NCBI GenBank assembly: GCA_001692895.1
Contig: KV748194.1
Span: 2,290,746-2,354,745, forward strand
DNA from: Cenococcum geophilum 1.58
Lineage: Eukaryota > Ascomycota > Dothideomycetes > Gloniales > Gloniaceae
Reading direction: 5' to 3'
Length of the DNA stretch: 64,000 nt
Below the pieces are notes generated by a model, which saw only the letters and a list, made by a program, of their open reading frames with translations, did no database searches and had not been told where the DNA came from. Position 1 is the stretch's first letter, and every line of letters starts with the position of its first letter. Both the position numbers and the translations under genes were made by a program. Of the stretch, positions 33,700-45,204 are shown piece by piece.

Positions 33700-36600
33700 A
33701 TTATACCTAAAGCAATTTCTTCTTTATACGCCTAACGTTGTGCTTACACTATTGCTACGATATTATCTTTTGGTGAGATTATACCGTCTTCGTATTCTTG
33801 CTGTTTGAAAGAGGGGTTAGTTTATATTGCGTTGGCGAGTCTATCTTCGCGACAACCGTCCTTTTACTTAGAGTGCACTAAAGCAAATATTTATTTATCC
33901 TATAACGTTCGCTCTACCTCTAATACTAAATATACGCGACCTATTACTCTTAATAGTCGTCTGGTTCCCTAATTAACTTATCTTAGGGTCTTATATTTAA
34001 TCTGCTGCTACGCGGCTAGATAGTGAACTATCTTAAGCCCTTACTAAATTAGAACGTTTTTGTAATGCGGAATAGAAGGCCTTAGATGCTCGTATCGCGG
34101 CGTCTACTTATCTGCTTTGTCTTAAGAAGGTGCGTAAGAAGGTCTATTCTAAGGAGTGGAAGCTTATAGAATAAGGTCTGCTGGAACTTGGCGATGAAAG
34201 AACGGATTTTCCTTTAACAGAGAAGGAAATAGATTTAAGTAGCTCGGTAACTGCTCTTCTTAGGTCCCCCTTAGGTGACTTATTCTTTAGTAATCCTTTT
34301 TTATTAATGCTGCCTGACCTAATCTCTTCTAATACTTTTATACCTTTCCTATAGCGTTCTTTAAATTCTCTAGTGGCTCCTAGGTAGTCTTAGTGTAGCC
34401 TATCTACTTAACCTTATACTATGTTTTATCGTTAACGTCCTTATAACTAATAATCTTTAAAACTTACTATTTGTCTTCTTTTTATCCTCTATATATGTCT
34501 GCTTTGTAGACTAGTGGCTTAATATTTCCGTGTGCTAGCTCTAGCATTGCGATGTACTGTATAGGGTAGATCTTTATTTTGGCTAGTAGGTTTAACTTAA
34601 ATATAACTGGTAAAATCCTCTGTGTAATTTTAAAAGGTCCTAGTCTAACGTGGTTTAACTTCTTGCTTAGTCGTTAACTCTTAAAATTTTTGTGTAGTAG
34701 CTATACTTTATCTCCCTCCTTAAGATCTGGTCCCTTAGATCTCTTAGTATTATAGTACCTTTTTATTCTCTCTTATATTTTCTTTACTAATTCTATAAGG
34801 TCTATATAAAGATTTATTAATATCTTTATTCTTTCTTTAGCTATACTACTCATTTTCTTCGCTTACTGTGGTAATAACGATATTTTTGGCTTATATCCGT
34901 AATTTGCCTTAAATGGTGATATGCCTATCCCTTTTTAAGGTGTTGTATTGTATATAAACTGTATAACTGGTAATAGTAATACCTAATTATTCTGTATATA
35001 ATTAATATAATGCCTTAGATACTGTTCTAGCGTCTAATTTAATCTTTTTATTTAACCGTCTGTCTGTAAATAATATGTGATAGAAGTTACTGCTCTAACT
35101 TTTTACTCCGCTAAGAATACCTCCTAGAATGCTACTATAAATTTTAGATCCCTATCTAATATAATCTTACTTAGTGCTCTATGTCTTATAAATACTTCTT
35201 TAACATAGATTTTAGCGATATCTTTTGCTGAGATTTCTTCTGTGTATGCTATAAAGTATCCCTACTTTATAAGCTTATCTACTATTACTAAGATCGCGTT
35301 ATAATCTTGTCCGGTGATAGGATTTTTTAACTTTAGTAACTTAATAATAAAGTCCTATAATATAACCTCCTATGGTCTCTCTGGTATTTTAATAGGTTAT
35401 AGCCCTCTATATAGCTTATGCCTTATTAGTTTATTTCTTTAGCAATTTAGATACTCTTTTATAATCTTCCTAGCTATCCTCTAAATTCTATTAATAATAT
35501 ACTCCTCCTGGAGTCTTAATACTAAGCCTATAGCTCTATTATATTCTTAAGTTAGTCCCTTATAGAATTCTTCTATGAACTGCTCTGCTATACTTCTTAG
35601 GATATACTTTACTTCTTAATTTTCGTATATATCCGTCTGTGGATCTTCTAGCTATGCTTCTAGAATTCTTTATGCCTAAAAGCTTTTTGGTGTCTTATAG
35701 ACTTTCTCTAGTTTGTTATTTTCCTAAGTTACTGCAATTTTTGGATAATTGTACCTAATTAATTTATCTGTGTCTTTTTGCAGTAAAGCCCCTAATGGCT
35801 TCTCCTTATTTTATAGTTTAGCTTTGCGGCTTAGAGCGTCTGCCCGTGTATTGTCTGTACCCTTAGTATACTAAATCTTGAAATAGTATTCTATAAGCAT
35901 CTCTGCCCATCTAACCTGTCTTTAGTTAAGTTCCTTTGTTATTAGGAATCCTGTTAGGTTTTTATGATCCGTCTTAACCACGAATAGTTTTTTTGTGCCT
36001 TATAAGAATGCTCTCTATTTCTTTAATGCTGTAACTAACGTCCGAGCCACCCGCTCGAGCCACCCCACCACTTAAACCACCCTAAAATACACCAAAATTT
36101 ACTAACTTTAACCTTTTATAACTCCACCCCTATTAAAGATATTTAAGTAAAATTTTAAATACAGCTATCTATATATAGAAGCTTTTTATTTATATGGTTT
36201 TTTAAAATTAATTATATATATTTAAGTTAATATAGTAATTTTTAAAATAATAATTTTAGTTTTAATATTAATATTAATTTATATATTAATTTAATAATAT
36301 ATTTTAACTATATATGCTTTAAAAGGTTTGTATTTAAAATTCTAGCTAAATGTATATTGTGGTAGTAGAGTTATAAAAGATTAAAATTAGTAGATTTTGG
36401 TAGGTGGCTTGATTGGGTGGCTCGGACGTTATACCTAATAACTCCTTGTTGTAGATGTTATAGTTTAACTCTAGTGGTGTTATCTTTTGACTATAGTATG
36501 CTACTGGGTGCTATCTATCTTAATGTCTTTGCATAAAGCACGCCCCTAGTATATAGTCTGATATATCCGTCTTTATAACCGTCTCTAGTCCTAGTTAATA

Positions 36601-38990
36601 GATCTTAAGAACTAGCTCTTGGGTGAATAACTTTTTAATTTTTTTAAAAAGTTCCCTTTGTTCCTCTCCCTATGCCTATAGTTCTTCTTTCTTCGTTAAT
36701 TGTGTAAGTGGCTTAATGTCCTTTAACTACTGCGCTATAAACCTTCTGTAGTAATTGTAAAGCCCTAGGAATAATCTTAACTGTGTAATATTCTCTAGTT
36801 CTTGCCAATTTACTATAGCCTTAATCTTCTTTAGATCTATACTAAGTTGGCCTAGTTTAATAATAAATCTAATAAAATTGGTCTTCCTGGTAAAGAACTT
36901 GCATTTCTTAATTACTACTGGCATCTGTTCTTCTTGTAGTCTCCTTAAGACCTATTTGATGTGTTCCCCGTGTTCTTCCTTAGTTATTAAGTAGATAATG
37001 ATATTATTGAGATATACTATAATAAATTTATCTAAGTGTTCTCCTAATATATTGTTAATACGCTTTTAAAACGTTACTAGTGCGTTTATAAGCCTGAATT
37101 ATATAACTAATGGTTTGTATAGTCCTTTCTTTGACCTAAAGGCTGCCTTCTATTTATTGCCTTCCTTGATCCTGATCTGATAGTACGCCCATCTTAGATC
37201 TATCTTTATAAAGATTTGCGCATTGCCTATCCTGTTTTAGATTTCGCTAATTAAGGGTAAAGGATACCTATCTTTTCTGGTAATGCTATTTAACTGTCTG
37301 TAGTTAATATACAGCCTTAGTTTGCTATTCTTCTTTGGTACAAATAGTACTGAATAACCCGCTAATGACTGCGATGGTCTAATGTATCCCTTTTGTAAGT
37401 TTTTCTAGATAAACTCTTTTAATGCTCTACCTTCTTCTTTAATAAGCTTATAGATTGGAAAGAACCTTAGACTTATTCCTGGTTCTAATTCTATCTTATA
37501 GTCCTATACTATATACTTTAACAGCTTCTTACTTTTTAGTGACTATAGTTTCTTGCCGTACTTGTGGTATCTCTTTAGTATATGGCTTAGCCCTTTTTCT
37601 GTCTCTTTATAGGTCGCTCCTATTTAGTACTATACTAACTTAGCTTGTTATTATATCTTGTGGCGTTAAGTATCTCTAATATTAACCTGACCTGTAATCT
37701 AATCAATCCTTAGATTGTATTTCTGTAACTAAGGTATTCCTAGTACTACCTTATTATTTCCTAATAGTAATATATCGAAAGACATCTTAATTTATCTTCC
37801 TTTAATGGTTATCTAAATAGGTCCTGTTTTAAGATTAATGATCCCTCCTCCGTAGGTTATTAGATCTCCTAAAATTGTAACTAATAGGTAAAGTTGCTCC
37901 TTTTGTCTGTAAGGTAATCCTATTCTCTTAACTGCTGCTAGCAAGATATAGTTTCGCGTTACTCTACTATCTATTAGTGCCTTAAACTGTTAATCTTGCC
38001 ATTTAACTTATAGATTTAGGTGCCGTCCTTAAATTCCTTTAAGGGTCTAAGGCTCTACTACTAGTTCCCTCTGGTTTTATGGGCCTCTACTTTTCCTAAC
38101 TGTTGGCTGCTTAATCCTTGTATACTTGGCTTACTTTTTAGCTAATACCTAGTTCGCTTTTTGTCTTTAATATACTATAGACACGTGTTTTCTGGGTATT
38201 TCTACTACTATTGTCCGTCTAAGCATTTTTTTGTAAGGAATCTTCCTGGTTAAAGTACTAAACTTCCTTTCTCTTAAACCTCTGCTGGATGCCATCTATG
38301 CATATATTTGGCATTCCTATATTGTCGCTTATCTGTTATCTAATATATCCTTATAGGGTATTTCCGATTATTTTCCTTTAGATTCTTATATATCTTATAT
38401 ATATCGTCTATACACGCAATCCATGATAACGTGTAGTGTGCTAGGTGCTTTAGGTTAACTCTTAACTTATCTTTATCTTTAAGTTTAAACCTTTATCATG
38501 CTAATCTAAATATTACGACTTTATTTACAGGTATTAAGATACGCCTCTTGCTTCTCTAGTCCTCTAAACGCTCCTCTAGATCCTTTAATATTATAATTAA
38601 GGCTCCTTTAATGTGCGTTATAGCCTTTTTTATAATTGGGTGGTCTTGGATAACTTTTTCATCTAACTATATATAGAAATCTTCCTACTTATTATTATGC
38701 CTTTGCCTATACTACTTTTAGTATAGCTGCTGGAGTGTATACGGTCTGTCCGTAAGGAAGTATCTTCTTATTGCTGTATTATAATAGCCCTTTATGTGTT
38801 GTTTTTTAAACCTGGTTAGGATTTCTAGATCCTTTTTATCTTCTAGTTTGGTAAGCTACTTGGCTCTTAGTATGCCTGCTCTTAGCCTATTAGTGATTCT
38901 TTATACTAGTACTCTGTCCTTTATACGTCCTAATATGCTAGATCTCTTATCTAGTTTCTGCTCTTGCTATGTGATGATTCTTTGCCTGAA
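33700..38990 (-). pseudogene. Gypsy-B pol: protease, RT, RNase H, integrase, chromodomain
   Basis: Protease active site reads ALIDSRVTRNYI near 37985-37950 (DSG changed to DSR by G-to-A). The reverse transcriptase box is YLNN at 37014-37003. An open piece at 36924-36727 covers the RT/RNase H junction (KFFTRKTNFIRFIIKLGQ, LRLFLGLYNYYRRFI). RNase H is interrupted at 36430-36037 by a MITE. Integrase follows at lower coordinates, and chromodomain pieces YKVK*IGYTKTT*EPLENL lie at about 34440-34350. All are inactivated. Confidence 0.85.
36038..36429. mobile_element. Foldback MITE 1 inside Gypsy-B (392 bp)
   Basis: Ends acgtccgagccaccc are exact inverted copies, flanked by TA (36036-36037, 36430-36431). 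The pairing continues through ccaccnaaatctactaa-type sequence and ttttataactc. The homologous position in the second Gypsy-B copy (about 45755, ttattaggtatagctatag) lacks it and has a single TA, proving the insertion and its target duplication. The subterminal word gagccaccc is repeated at the left end. The centre is very AT-rich. No coding capacity. Confidence 0.9.
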
Positions 38991-38999
38991 TTCTTCTAT

Positions 39000-40973
39000 A
39001 GTTTCTTTTAGTTTGTGTCTTGCGCTTTAATTCTTAAAGTTCTCTTACTTTTTGATTCTGGTATCATCTTTTCGATCTTTAGTCCGAATAATGTGTTCTA
39101 TTGGTAAGTCCTCTGGGTCTATATATCTGTCTCCTAGTCTGGTTGCTATTTATGCTGTAGATTCTCTAATCTATAAAGAAGCTCCTTGCCTCTTGCCTGT
39201 AGGTGCTCTGATTTATACTCCAAATTCTTAGTCCCTTAGATTCTTTAATCCTAAGCTCGCTTCTAACTTAAGCTTAGCTCTAGCCTTAGTTTAACTAGGC
39301 TTACTTAGTGTTCTTATCTTATCTTAAGAGTCTTAAATCTTACTTATCTTATCTTAAGAATCTTATGCCTATAGGAATCTCTGTCCTAAGCTTATTCGTA
39401 TATTTTTAAACTAAGCTGCTGCTCTGCTCTATTAGTTATCGTCTATTATAGGTCCTTAAGCTTGCCTTATCTTATCTTAAGAATCTTAATTATTTCTTAT
39501 CTTACTATAAGAATCTTAAGCCTTTAGCCTTTTGCCTTTATTAAGTGCCGAAGTAATTTACTGTCCTATTTCTCTTATATTTCGCGAAGCAATAAACATT
39601 ATGTCTAGTGGGGTTTCAATCCCTACTAATATTCCCTATTCTATAGTAGAATTATCCTTTGCCTTTAGTGTAATATCTCCAATGGCTGCGTGTTCCTAGT
39701 AAACCGCTCTTGTTGCCTTAGTGTTACGGAATATTTTGCCTACGTTAAATTTATCGTCCTTAATGTCCAATCTACAAACTGGTTTATTGGTTCCTCTATA
39801 TCCTATAGGTGCTGGCTCTTATGGCTAATAGCTTGCGCCATACTTAGCGTTTTTATAAATTTAGTATACGTTGTTATAATAAAACGTAAAACTTTGGATT
39901 AAATATTCCTTTGTTCCTTATAGCATATTATTATCCCTCTATACGTATATATCATCTACTAGTCTTATACCTTTTACTACGTAGTAACTCTACCTACTTC
40001 TATAGTCTCTAACATAATGACCCTATTTTCCGCAATTTATATAAGCTCCTTTTTTAAACTATTTTTCTTACTATAGAGTCCGCCTAAATATCTTCTACTA
40101 CTAAGATCCCTGGTTTGGCCTCTGCTCTTTAGACCTTTAATTACTTAATCCTTATCCCCTAGGTTTCTATAGTTTGCTCTATCTTTTATAGGCTTTTTTA
40201 GTACCGCTTAGGTCTATTAGCTCTGCGCCATACTATAGTTTCTGACTTGGCTTTAGTCGTTGCGTACTCTACGCCTTATATAACTATAGAACTCTATCCT
40301 GGCCTCTCTTAGCCTATTCCCTTTAGTAGATCTAATTATTAATCTTAATCACCTAATCTATTAGTTCCCTTAAGGTATCCGTATCTTCTATTAGGATAAT
40401 TACATCCTAGACTTTAGCCTTAAGTCCCTATTTATACTGTGCTATAAGCGCCCTATTATTCTACTTAACTTATATTGCTAATGTCTAGAACTATATTGTA
40501 TACTTAATTGCTAAGGTTTATTGCGTAATATCTCAGAGTTTTTTTTCTGCCGTAGTTACTGCCTCTAGGTCTCTAAATATTTGTGTGAGTTGCTTAACAA
40601 ATCTATTCTAGCTTAAGAACATAAACCGTACCTCTTAGTTTATAGTTATTATTCCGTTTACCTGGATTTCTATTAGGTAAGGCTTAAACTATTTAAGTGC
40701 TCTTCCTATTAAGAACAATCCTGCGTATACTATTTAATCTATAGGTATTACTAGCTTTACTCCCTCTTGCGCTACCTTAAAGTGCATTTACGTAAGGAAT
40801 CCTTTAAGCTTCAATCTCTCTCCTAAATATCTTTTAATTAATGGTAACTTAACCTTTGCTGCGCTTATCCCGTTAATCCTATTTTTTAACGTTATATTAT
40901 TTTCTATCAACTGGTTAACTATCTTTTATAGCTATCTAACCGTTATAGGTTACTGTAAGTTAGTGTCTGCCAT
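39000..40973 (-). pseudogene. Gypsy-B gag
   Basis: ATG at 40973-40971 (MADTNLQ) is a plausible start, about 115 bp inside the 5' LTR. The zinc knuckle reads INCGK*GHYVRDY at about 40055-40015, corresponding to CxxCGxxGHxxRxC with one Cys lost. The rest is Gag-like with RIP stops. The downstream limit towards protease is not sharply visible. Confidence 0.7.
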
Positions 40974-41089
40974 ACTGGTGTCATTACCTAACCTTAATAT
41001 AGTTGCTGCCGTTAATAGCGTTGTGGTGGCTGCTTTTAGTAGCATGTTGTTCAACTTCTTATATTAATACTGTAACTAGGTAGTAATTG

Positions 41090-41515
41090 TGTAACGGAAT
41101 CTTATAGCGGGAACTACGGTGGGTCCTATTATTAGGCTAGGTGTGTAGGAAATGCAAGTATAAAAGTTAATAACGTAATAATAACTAGTGGAGTGGTTGC
41201 CTAATAGATTAACTCTAATTGTATTCTGAGAATTACTATAAGGAAGGAACTATCTAGGTAGGGACTGAGGGTCCTTAAATACACAACCGTACTCCTATAA
41301 AATCCTTCTTATACGTGATATACGTCTTATACGTGAGGTATATAAGTTCCTCTTGTTCCTTTTGTTTAATACGTAGCATATTATATAACCTCGGTTACTA
41401 TTCCTCGTTACATAGTTCTACCGGCTTTATCCTAGACCGTGCCTGTATTAACCAACTAGCTTCTTCCGACTCCTCTCCTAGTAGTCGTAACATTGTACTT
41501 AAAGTGTCCGTAACA
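41090..41515 (-). repeat. Gypsy-B 5' LTR (right)
   Basis: 426 bp, tgtaacgg...ccgtaaca. It keeps more C and G than the left copy. The open frame 41315-41530 across its end is incidental. Confidence 0.9.
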
Positions 41516-41520
41516 ATAGT

Positions 41521-42650
41521 TCCTAAGTAAGTTACTAGAGAAACTCACCTAGCTAAAGTAGCCTACGTAAGAGTATAAATGTTATTATTAATAAGGACGA
41601 GCTATTTATATATACGCTCCTAGACACTATATATCCAAAATTATTGCGTCTCTATAGTAGTAGAAACCCTTATTAAATTAAAGAGTCTATAAGTAAGGGA
41701 AGATACCTTTTATTCCCACCTGTTACTATTAGGATATTAACAGAAATCTTAGATAGCGCGTTAGAGCCTATAAGTCTTATATATATAGATAGCGGGGATC
41801 TAATATAATTAGCGAAATTTAGAATAGAACGGAATGGGAAATACTAGAACGCAGGTCTTTCTCCTACTACGATAATAGGAGCACTTAGATTTATTTTCGC
41901 TAGAGTAAGGCATCTTATAGACGTAAAAAGGATTTTATATAAGAGTATAAACGCAGCAATAATAGCATTTTAGGGAAACTACTATAGGAGCAATAGATGC
42001 TGTCTAGGGCGTTACTAGGAGAGGAATAATACTGCTACTGGTTTAGGGACGCGCAGAAGAACTACGAGCTATTATAAGAGAATACTTTAAGAAGTTAGCA
42101 TCGTTATAAGAGATAAGGTAGGGATTCTATTACTTATAGATACGTTAAGAAAAGATAATAAGGCAGTAATGGAAGTATGGCTGGAGATATAGAAGCTAAA
42201 AGGCGAGATATAATAAAAACAGCCTATTTAAGAACGAGATAAATAGTGTTATTAATAGAAGGATAAGAGAGAGATAATAACTTATAAATAGAAAGAAATT
42301 AAAATAAAAGACGTTATTATTAAAGCCTATTTAGGTAAATAGGGTTAGTAGTTAGTTAACGCGTTATACTAGATAACCTCTAAATTCATTTATAACAAAT
42401 TCCTAAAATTAGAGAGGTAAATCCCACTAAATTTTTATTGCTATTATTAAAATCCCATTATAAAAGCACTATAAGAAGCTAGGGTAGGAGAAGAACAGAG
42501 AAATAAAAGATAAAGTAAAGTTCCGCGCTAGTAAAGAGCTAGCGATAAGTTATATTATAGAGTACCTTTCTACTAAGGGTTTCCCTAGTGGTTTTAGCCG
42601 GAACTCTATAAAAGCTTAGTAGAGGCGAAGTCTTAGAGGACTAAAACCTT
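41521..42650 (+). pseudogene. Gypsy-A extra reading frame before the 3' LTR
   Basis: The plus strand reads ELFIYTLLDTIYPKLLRLYS at about 41608, then LFPPVTIRILTEILDSALEP and TTIIGALRFIFARVRHLIDV with few stops. In another frame, DKVGILLLIDTLRKDNKAVM follows near 42115. Later come ALYQITSKFIYNKFLKLE-like and CYY*NPIIKAL*EARVGEE (about 42440). It ends just before the purine tract. The long nearly open stretches and Gln/Trp-type stops show it was a protein. I do not recognise the family, and an accessory protein of the retrotransposon is only an inference. Confidence 0.5.
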
Positions 42651-42665
42651 AGAAGGGGAGGTAAT

Positions 42666-42996
42666 TATAACGGAATCCCTTGGGAGGTATATATCTAATA
42701 AGACGGTAGGAGGTTTTATCTATGTCCTATTTATATTCTAGAAGACATAGTTAGATAGGTTAGGGGTAAAAGGTTTTACTAGCGTCTTGGAAGGAATATA
42801 TAGAAAGCTGGTTCCCCTCTAGAGAAGAACTAGTAATTAGTCTCTAAATAGAAGTAGTTAGAAGCATTTGTCCTTTAATATATAAAAACTTATTTTACCT
42901 TCTACTTACCTTTAACATACCTTTGACTTACCTTCTACTTACCGATAATACTGTCAATTAGATAATTATACGTTCTGGTTAGGCTAGCCTCTTATA
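42666..42996 (+). repeat. Gypsy-A 3' LTR
   Basis: 331 bp preceded by the purine tract (about 42651-42662) and followed by the target duplication aagta. Confidence 0.9.
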
Positions 42997-43001
42997 AAGT
43001 A

Positions 43002-44930
43002 TCTCCTAAAAGGTATTAGGCGTAGTCCTATTATATAAATACGCAAGCTACTAGTAATATTTCTTATCTATAAATATAGACAATTATATAGGGAAGCGTT
43101 GATATTTATTAGCGTATATTAACTCTACCTGCTTAACCGCCTACTTATTAATAAACCCTAATATAATATTAGACTTGGTGCTAGCCCTTAGCTAATAAAG
43201 TAGTGCCGAAGTATTAGGGGCTAATATAAATATAGGAAATAATAAGGGATTACATTAATTATAATACTAATTAGTTAGGGTGCGAATAATATAGTTTAAA
43301 ACTGCTAGTAGTAACTTATTCTCTCCTAGGAAGGTAAGGAAGGCCTTTTAATAGCATTTACCGTTTACTATTTCCTTCCATTCAGTTAATATCTTCTTAT
43401 AGCTAGCTATCTTAGCCTTTAACTAGAATAGAAGGTTGCTATTAGCTATAAAATCGTAACTTATAGCTAATTTCTCTAAGGCGATACTCTTTATATTACT
43501 AATATCGCTAGGCGTATAACTCTAGATAAGTTAACTCTGTCTATATCTAGTAGGTAGGCTATTACATCCTCTTTAAGGCGCTTAAGTAGGCCGCGGCTTT
43601 ATATATAGTAGTAGTAGCTTCTATCCTGGCCTATTTACTTCCTTTATATTAAATGCCCAGTACGGTAAGAAGATAAAGCCTATACTAGTGCGATTCTTCT
43701 CTTATCCACCTTAACTAATTTACTACTACGCGTCACCTAGGCTCTTTATAATTGGAAACCCCCAAATAATTACGCGCTTAACGTTAGCGACATTTACGCC
43801 TATACTAAGGGAGGTTATAGCTATTATAATTAGGATAATAGAAGAAGGCTTCTTAAACTCTATATACCGTTAGTTGCGATTATACTCCTATATAGTAGCG
43901 GTAAACTCTTAGATTATGCTACTAATATAAAAGGCCTTATTATTATTAGCCCCTTTTATATACGCCTTGGACTTCTAGAGCAGCACATTCTAGAAGTACT
44001 CTACTACGTCCTAAATATAAATTCGACCATTAATAAAGACTATTGTCTTTAGTATACGTGTAGGTGTAGGTATTCCGTTGCCGTCTATATAGTTATCTAA
44101 TAAAAAATATAGGTTCTCCTATGGGTCTACCTTTTATCTAGAAATTGGCTATATATATATAAATATGTCCAGACAATTAATAGATATTTTTATAACCTTA
44201 GTCTAGTATAGATAAACGCCAACTACTTAAAACTTAGCGTGCAATAGGACTAATCTCTCTGCCTTTTTATTAAGTGTTACAGAATAGGTAAACTAAATAA
44301 TACTTAGATGGAGGATTATCCGTAGCTCGCCTAGTATTAAGTAGGCCGGTTAAAAGCTTTCCTAATTCTTTACTAGATAATATTTATTAATTATAACTAG
44401 CCTAATCTGGGACTGTAGCTTTGGCCCCTTTAAGGCGTCCTAAAATAACTTTATTAACGCTTACTTGGGTCTAAGAAGTATATGCGTATATACCCTTTCC
44501 TAAATCTTTATAATTAGATCCTTCTCCTAACTTCTTATTTTAGCGTTAATAAGAACCAGATTAGACCTATTTATCTTCTTAATATTATCTAACTGCTTAT
44601 TGCCAAGCTTGTTTAATAGTATTATCTAAATAGTAATCTTACTAGTAAGGATAGAATATGTGTGGAAGATTAGACTTTTACTAAAGTCTATATAGGCAAT
44701 AAGAAGAGTGTCGCCTTTCCTAAATATAAGCCGACGTAGAGTGCGCACCTGCTTATTGCGCGGCTTAAAGTCTTTAAGCCATAAACAGGTTTAAGGAAGA
44801 ATTCGCTAAAGGTAAAGGCTAATAACCTTATACTAGAATGGTACATTCTCTATACACCCTACCTATTAGATAACTAATAGTAATTACTTTACGCTTAGAC
44901 TCTAAATTAACTATAAAGTTTCTAGGATGG
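43002..44930 (-). pseudogene. RecQ-like helicase, upstream part with motifs I and II
   Basis: The minus strand reads IDFSKSLIFHTYSIL near 44687-44650, a decayed Walker A (TGFGKS in fungal RecQ-like proteins). Next come NKLGNKQLDNIKKINRSNLV, then ERVYTHILLRPK*ALIK, and IINKYYLVKN near 44395-44368 where the family has IDECHLVKxW (DEAH-type Walker B). FTYSVTLNKKAERL near 44270 corresponds to the SATL motif III. The gene continues to the Gypsy-A border and on at 26958. RecQ-like helicases unwind DNA; telomere-linked copies are common at fungal subtelomeres. The motifs are destroyed by G-to-A and C-to-T changes. N-terminus not found. Confidence 0.65.
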
Positions 44931-45004
44931 AACCACGATTAGCTAACGGTTGTAGTGTAAGCGACTCTACTGCCCTACCCCAAGATCTATACCATTGACC
45001 CCAA

Positions 45005-45170
45005 CACTAGATACTAGATACCAGATATTAAACACTAAAAACTAGATACTAGACACTAGACACTAGACACTAGACACTAGACACTAGACACTAGACACTA
45101 GACACTAGACACTAGACACTAGACACTAGACACTAGATACTAGATACTAAACACTAGATACTAAATTAGA
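45005..45170 (+). repeat. 7-bp minisatellite (actagac)n
   Basis: A regular core of actagac units at about 45048-45137 is bounded by degenerate units with atact and ataaac variants. It separates the RecQ remnant from the Gypsy-B fragment. Confidence 0.9.
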
Positions 45171-45204
45171 CCTACTAAACCTAGACCTAGTAGTAGTATT
45201 ATAT

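Larger units (their letters stand above)
33169..41515 (-). mobile_element. Gypsy-B: chromodomain LTR retrotransposon nested in Gypsy-A
   Basis: LTRs of 426 bp (33169-33594, 41090-41515) and exact target duplication atagt (33164-33168, 41516-41520). Coding runs on the minus strand: gag from 40973, then protease, reverse transcriptase, RNase H, integrase and chromodomain near 34350. The minus-strand polypurine tract gaggagggagatag abuts the left LTR. Total 8347 bp, including a 392-bp MITE. Two further copies of the family lie at 45205-47950 and 59097-60810. Confidence 0.93.
26959..42996 (+). mobile_element. Gypsy-A: chromodomain LTR retrotransposon, split by Gypsy-B
   Basis: LTRs of 331 bp (26959-27289, 42666-42996) start tataacggaatccc and end gcctcttata. 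Target duplication is aagtg (26954-26958) against aagta (42997-43001), a one-base RIP difference. A purine tract gaaggggagg precedes the right LTR. The plus strand holds gag, protease, reverse transcriptase, RNase H, integrase and a chromodomain, then an extra reading frame. Gypsy-B occupies 33169-41520, leaving about 7.7 kb of native sequence. Confidence 0.92.

Noticed and set aside
37455..39902. Hydrophobic plus-strand frames over Gypsy-B
   Set aside because: They lie antisense to Gypsy-B gag-pol and have only composition-driven Leu/Ser/Ile content.
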